DNA of 45,851 nucleotides from Flavobacteriales bacterium (GTDB lineage Bacteria; Bacteroidota; Bacteroidia; Flavobacteriales_C; GCA-002722245): NCBI GenBank assembly GCA_029251005.1, contig JAQXEE010000075.1, positions 1 to 45,851 of the forward strand, read 5' to 3'. Shown piece by piece: positions 43,077 to 45,851 of this stretch (position 1 is its first letter; each line of letters starts with the position of its first letter). The notes under the pieces were generated by a model. It saw only the letters and a program-made list of their open reading frames with translations, ran no database searches and was not told where the DNA came from. The position numbers and the translations under genes were made by a program.

Positions 43077-43673
43077 GTGAAAGAAAATATCTTCCCAATA
43101 AAGGATACCATAATTCAACAGGCAGGAAAGGAGAAACTTAACGGTCATAAAGGACTAGTTCTGTGGATGTTTGGATTGTCTGGTTCTGGAAAAAGTACTA
43201 TTGCAAGAGCATTAGAGAGTGATCTTCACCTAAGAGGAATTCATTCAAAACTATTGGATGGAGATAACTTAAGAGCGGGAATAAACAATAATCTTTCGTT
43301 TTCTATTGAAGACAGAACTGAAAATATAAGAAGGGCTGCTGAAGTTAGTAAGCTTTTTATGGAAAACGGAGAGGTGGTTATTTGTTCTTTAGTGAGTCCT
43401 ACAATAGAAATTAGAGAGCAAGCAAAATTGATTATTGGTAAAGATAACTTTAAAGAAGTTTATGTCAATGCGCCATTTGATGTATGTGCTTCAAGAGATG
43501 TTAAAGGATTATATAAAAAAGCATTAGCAGGAGAAATTAAAAACTTTACAGGTCTTGACTCACCTTTTGAAGGTTCTGAAAATCCGTTCGCTGAATTAAA
43601 AACAGACGAAAAAGATTTAGATACTTGTAAAAACGAGTTAGTAGAATTAGTTTTAAAAGAAATTCAATTATAA
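43077..43673 (+). CDS. cysC: Adenylyl-sulfate (APS) kinase
   Basis: 198 residues starting at GTG, 1 nt after the cysQ stop. The P-loop is MFGLSGSGKSTIARALE (about residues 31-47). APS-binding and lid motifs are LLDGDNLRAGINNNLSFSIE, DRTENIRRAAEVSKLF and NAPFDVCASRDVKGLYKKA. It phosphorylates APS to PAPS. Its presence shows that this operon makes PAPS, used either for sulfate reduction via a PAPS reductase or for sulfotransfer; neither enzyme is in view. Confidence 0.95.
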   Translation: MKENIFPIKDTIIQQAGKEKLNGHKGLVLWMFGLSGSGKSTIARALESDLHLRGIHSKLLDGDNLRAGINNNLSFSIEDRTENIRRAAEVSKLFMENGEVVICSLVSPTIEIREQAKLIIGKDNFKEVYVNAPFDVCASRDVKGLYKKALAGEIKNFTGLDSPFEGSENPFAELKTDEKDLDTCKNELVELVLKEIQL

Positions 43674-43675
43674 TT

Positions 43676-44578
43676 ATGTCACAAACCCTGAGTCATTTAG
43701 AGCAATTGGAATCGGAAGCGATCCATATTTTTAGAGAGGTTGCTGAGCAATTCGAAAAGCCAGTATTATTATTTTCTGGAGGAAAAGATTCGATTACTAT
43801 GGTGCATCTTGCTTACAAAGCATTTTATCCTGCAAAAATACCATTTACATTATTACATATTGATACAGGACATAATTTTCCTGAGGCATTAGAGTTTAGA
43901 GATGCATTAGTTGATATTTACAATGTAACACTTGATGTTGGATTGGTTCAAGATTCAATTAATAGAGGTACGGCAGTTGAAGAAAAAGGCTTGAATCCTT
44001 CAAGAAATTCACTTCAATCTATTACACTTCTTGAGAAACTAGAAGAAGGGAAATACGATGCCGCTTTTGGGGGTGGACGTAGAGATGAGGAAAAGGCAAG
44101 AGCCAAAGAGAGATTTTTCTCACATAGAGATGATTTCGGACAATGGGATCCAAAAAATCAAAGACCTGAATTATGGAATTTGTATAATGGTAAAAAAGCT
44201 CAAGGAGAATCTTTTAGAATATTCCCTATATCTAATTGGACTGAGATGGATGTCTGGCAATACATTAAGCAAGAAAAAATTGAATTGCCAAGTATCTATT
44301 TCTCTCACAAAAGACCGGTTGTTAATAGAGGTGGAGTTTGGATTGCAGAATCTAAATACAATACTCTTTTAGAAGGTGAGAGCTATGAAGAGAAAGTTAT
44401 TAGATACAGAACTTTAGGATGCATGACAATTACTGGAGCTGTTGAGAGTGATGCAGATGATTTAGATAAAGTAATCCAAGAAGTTGCGTCTGCTCGTCAA
44501 ACAGAGAGAGGTAATAGAGCGGATGATAAAAGATCGGAAGCAGCAATGGAGGAAAGAAAAAAGCAAGGTTATTTCTAA
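43676..44578 (+). CDS. cysD: Sulfate adenylyltransferase subunit 2
   Basis: 300 residues. The PP-loop ATP pyrophosphatase motif is LLFSGGKDSITMVHLAYK near residue 32. CysD blocks follow: LLHIDTGHNFPEALEFRD, AAFGGGRRDEEKARAKER, WNLYNGK, FPISNWTEMDVWQYI and TLGCMTITGAVES. It forms ATP sulfurylase with CysN, adenylating sulfate to APS. It starts 2 nt after cysC. A 74-nt gap containing a hairpin separates it from cysN. Confidence 0.96.
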   Translation: MSQTLSHLEQLESEAIHIFREVAEQFEKPVLLFSGGKDSITMVHLAYKAFYPAKIPFTLLHIDTGHNFPEALEFRDALVDIYNVTLDVGLVQDSINRGTAVEEKGLNPSRNSLQSITLLEKLEEGKYDAAFGGGRRDEEKARAKERFFSHRDDFGQWDPKNQRPELWNLYNGKKAQGESFRIFPISNWTEMDVWQYIKQEKIELPSIYFSHKRPVVNRGGVWIAESKYNTLLEGESYEEKVIRYRTLGCMTITGAVESDADDLDKVIQEVASARQTERGNRADDKRSEAAMEERKKQGYF

Positions 44579-44596
44579 ATAAAAGTTTAAGAGAAA

Positions 44597-44621
44597 GTTT
44601 AAATCCTCAATGGACTTAAAC
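44597..44621 (+). repeat. Hairpin in the cysD-cysN gap
   Basis: GTTTAAATCC (44597-44606) and GGACTTAAAC (44612-44621) pair as 9 of 10 bases (one A-C mismatch) around TCAAT. No T-run follows, so it is more likely an RNA-processing or stability element than a terminator. Confidence 0.4.
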
Positions 44622-44652
44622 AAGAATCCATAAACGTTTAAATTAAAAAATA

Positions 44653-45851
44653 ATGAATACAAAAGGATATTTAGATATGGACCTATTAAGGTTCACAACT
44701 GCAGGAAGTGTTGATGATGGTAAAAGTACTTTGATTGGAAGACTAATGTATGATACAAAGTCTATTTTCGAAGATCAAATGGATGCAATTGAAGCTTCAA
44801 GCGAGAGAAGAGGAGATGAACAGGTGAACTTAGCTTTATTAACCGATGGATTAAAGGCCGAGAGAGAGGCTGGAATTACAATTGATGTTGCATACCGTTA
44901 CTTTGCTACACCAAGTAGAAAGTTTATTATAGCTGATACTCCAGGCCATATTGAGTATACTCGTAACATGGTTACCGGAGCTTCAACTGCAAATTTAGCG
45001 ATTATATTAATTGATGCACGAAAAGGTGTTTTAGAACAAACTCGTCGTCATTCTTTTATATCCTCATTGTTAGGTATAAAACATATAATTGTATGTATTA
45101 ATAAAATGGATTTAGTTGATTATTCTCAAGATCAATTTGAGAAAATTAAACTAGAATACAACGAGTTGTCAAAAAGCTTAGACATTCCAGATATTCAATT
45201 TATTCCTATCTCTGCATTGAAAGGAGATAATGTAGTCGATGGCTCAGATCAAATGTCTTGGTTTGACGGAGATCCTTTATTACAGACTTTAGAGAAAGTG
45301 AAAATATCTGATGATTTTAATACTGAAGATGCGCGTTTTCCTGTTCAAAGAGTAATTCGTCCTCAATCAGAAGAGTTTAGAGATTTTAGAGGGTTTGCAG
45401 GGAAAATTGAAGGTGGTGTATTTAACGTAGGAGATGAAGTTGTTGCTCTGCCATCTGGAACTACTTCAAAAATTAAAAGTATTCATTTAGGAAAAGATGA
45501 AATAAAGAGTGCTTATTCACCGATGAGTGTTACAATGACATTGGAAGATGAAATTGATATTACCAGAGGTGATCAAATTGCGAAATCCGATAATAAACCT
45601 GAGGTTACAAAAGATCTTGATGTTATGTTATGTTGGTTAAATGATAAACCTTTAATCAAAGGTGGGAAATATACTGTCAGACATACTTCTAATGAAGCTT
45701 TGGGTATTATAAAGGCTGTAGATTATAAAGTAGATGTGAATAGCTTAGAAAAAGAAGAAGTTGCATCTGAGGTAAAGAAAAACGATATATGTAAAGCTCA
45801 TTTAAAGCTCGCTAAACCTTTAATGGTTGACGTTTATTCTAAGAATAGAGG
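44653..45851 (+). CDS. cysN: Sulfate adenylyltransferase subunit 1, 3' end cut by window
   Basis: At least 399 codons, open at the right edge. EF-Tu-like GTPase: G1 is FTTAGSVDDGKSTLIGRLMY, then DGLKAEREAGITIDVAY, G3 is IADTPGHIEYTRNMVTGAST and G4 is CINKMDLVDY. Beta-barrel domains follow (VQRVIRPQSEEFRDFRGFAG). GTP hydrolysis by CysN drives CysD's adenylylation of sulfate. No fused CysC domain can be judged, but a separate cysC makes one unlikely. The start ATG at 44653 gives the expected N-terminus. Confidence 0.95.
   Translation, partial: MNTKGYLDMDLLRFTTAGSVDDGKSTLIGRLMYDTKSIFEDQMDAIEASSERRGDEQVNLALLTDGLKAEREAGITIDVAYRYFATPSRKFIIADTPGHIEYTRNMVTGASTANLAIILIDARKGVLEQTRRHSFISSLLGIKHIIVCINKMDLVDYSQDQFEKIKLEYNELSKSLDIPDIQFIPISALKGDNVVDGSDQMSWFDGDPLLQTLEKVKISDDFNTEDARFPVQRVIRPQSEEFRDFRGFAGKIEGGVFNVGDEVVALPSGTTSKIKSIHLGKDEIKSAYSPMSVTMTLEDEIDITRGDQIAKSDNKPEVTKDLDVMLCWLNDKPLIKGGKYTVRHTSNEALGIIKAVDYKVDVNSLEKEEVASEVKKNDICKAHLKLAKPLMVDVYSKNR

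Noticed and set aside
1-45851. tRNA genes, CRISPR arrays, insertion sequences or prophage
   Set aside because: No TpsiC-arm-like tRNA pattern, no regularly spaced repeats, no transposase, integrase or phage structural genes were seen on either strand.

Overview
The window looks like chromosomal DNA from a member of the Bacteroidota, most likely Flavobacteriales. It is AT-rich, and several genes are preceded by the Bacteroidota-type promoter core TAnnTTTG. The gene content also fits: a DUF3570 barrel protein, lipid A synthesis (lpxB), bacillithiol synthesis (bshA), a MuiA-like DUF4139 protein, a short ComEC without a metallo-beta-lactamase domain, and many small outer-membrane barrels and lipoproteins. 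I see no tRNA, rRNA, CRISPR array, insertion sequence or prophage. The genus is not resolved.

Layout. 1-1343: 5' part of a secreted GH18 chitinase (minus strand). 1559-2434: SMP-30-like lipoprotein. 2421-9608: five-gene minus-strand run with a UvrD/RecB-like helicase-nuclease, a MORN-repeat protein, a polyprenyl-phosphate sugar synthase-like GT2, a cellulose-synthase-like GT2 and a GT-C glycosyltransferase. 9689-13490: two barrel proteins flanking a Crp/Fnr regulator, then a histidine phosphatase. 13491-17930: a Gfo/Idh/MocA-like protein with altered active-site motifs, pcm, a barrel protein and a MuiA-like protein. 18068-26543: a long plus-strand run: surE, a membrane protein, lpxB, a SpoIID-like protein, comEC, a degenerate M48-like lipoprotein, two OmpA-family paralogues and an rluE-like pseudouridine synthase. 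26958-27685: Hpt protein and response regulator, followed by a candidate structured RNA (27744-27887). 27987-30170: peroxiredoxin, ZIP transporter and methyltransferase on the minus strand. 30353-31304: siaB-siaC signalling pair. 31354-34137: uvrA. 34358-35231: ECF sigma factor, a 12-bp inverted repeat, a 56-residue small protein and a strong terminator. 35292-36739: a secreted protein of unknown function, then a poorly conserved island with an orphan ORF and a decayed gene. 36740-42249: mazG, a barrel protein, fabG, a vWA-like membrane protein and bshA. 42299-45851: sulfate activation genes cysQ-cysC-cysD-cysN, with cysN cut by the window end.

How the genes fit together. The three glycosyltransferases suggest a surface polysaccharide or glycolipid route in which a polyprenyl-phosphate sugar made in the cytoplasm feeds a membrane GT-C enzyme. 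The surE-lpxB stretch is envelope housekeeping. cysQCDN makes and turns over PAPS next to bacillithiol synthesis, so the right end is sulfur-centred.

The most interesting parts are small or degenerate. They are the sigma factor/inverted repeat/microprotein unit, the structured RNA with two GNRA-type tetraloops, two apparent pseudoenzymes (M48-like and Gfo/Idh/MocA-like), a SiaB-SiaC switch without its usual phosphatase and cyclase, and two OmpA-family proteins sharing a cysteine cluster. All calls are from reading the sequence; no database search was run.
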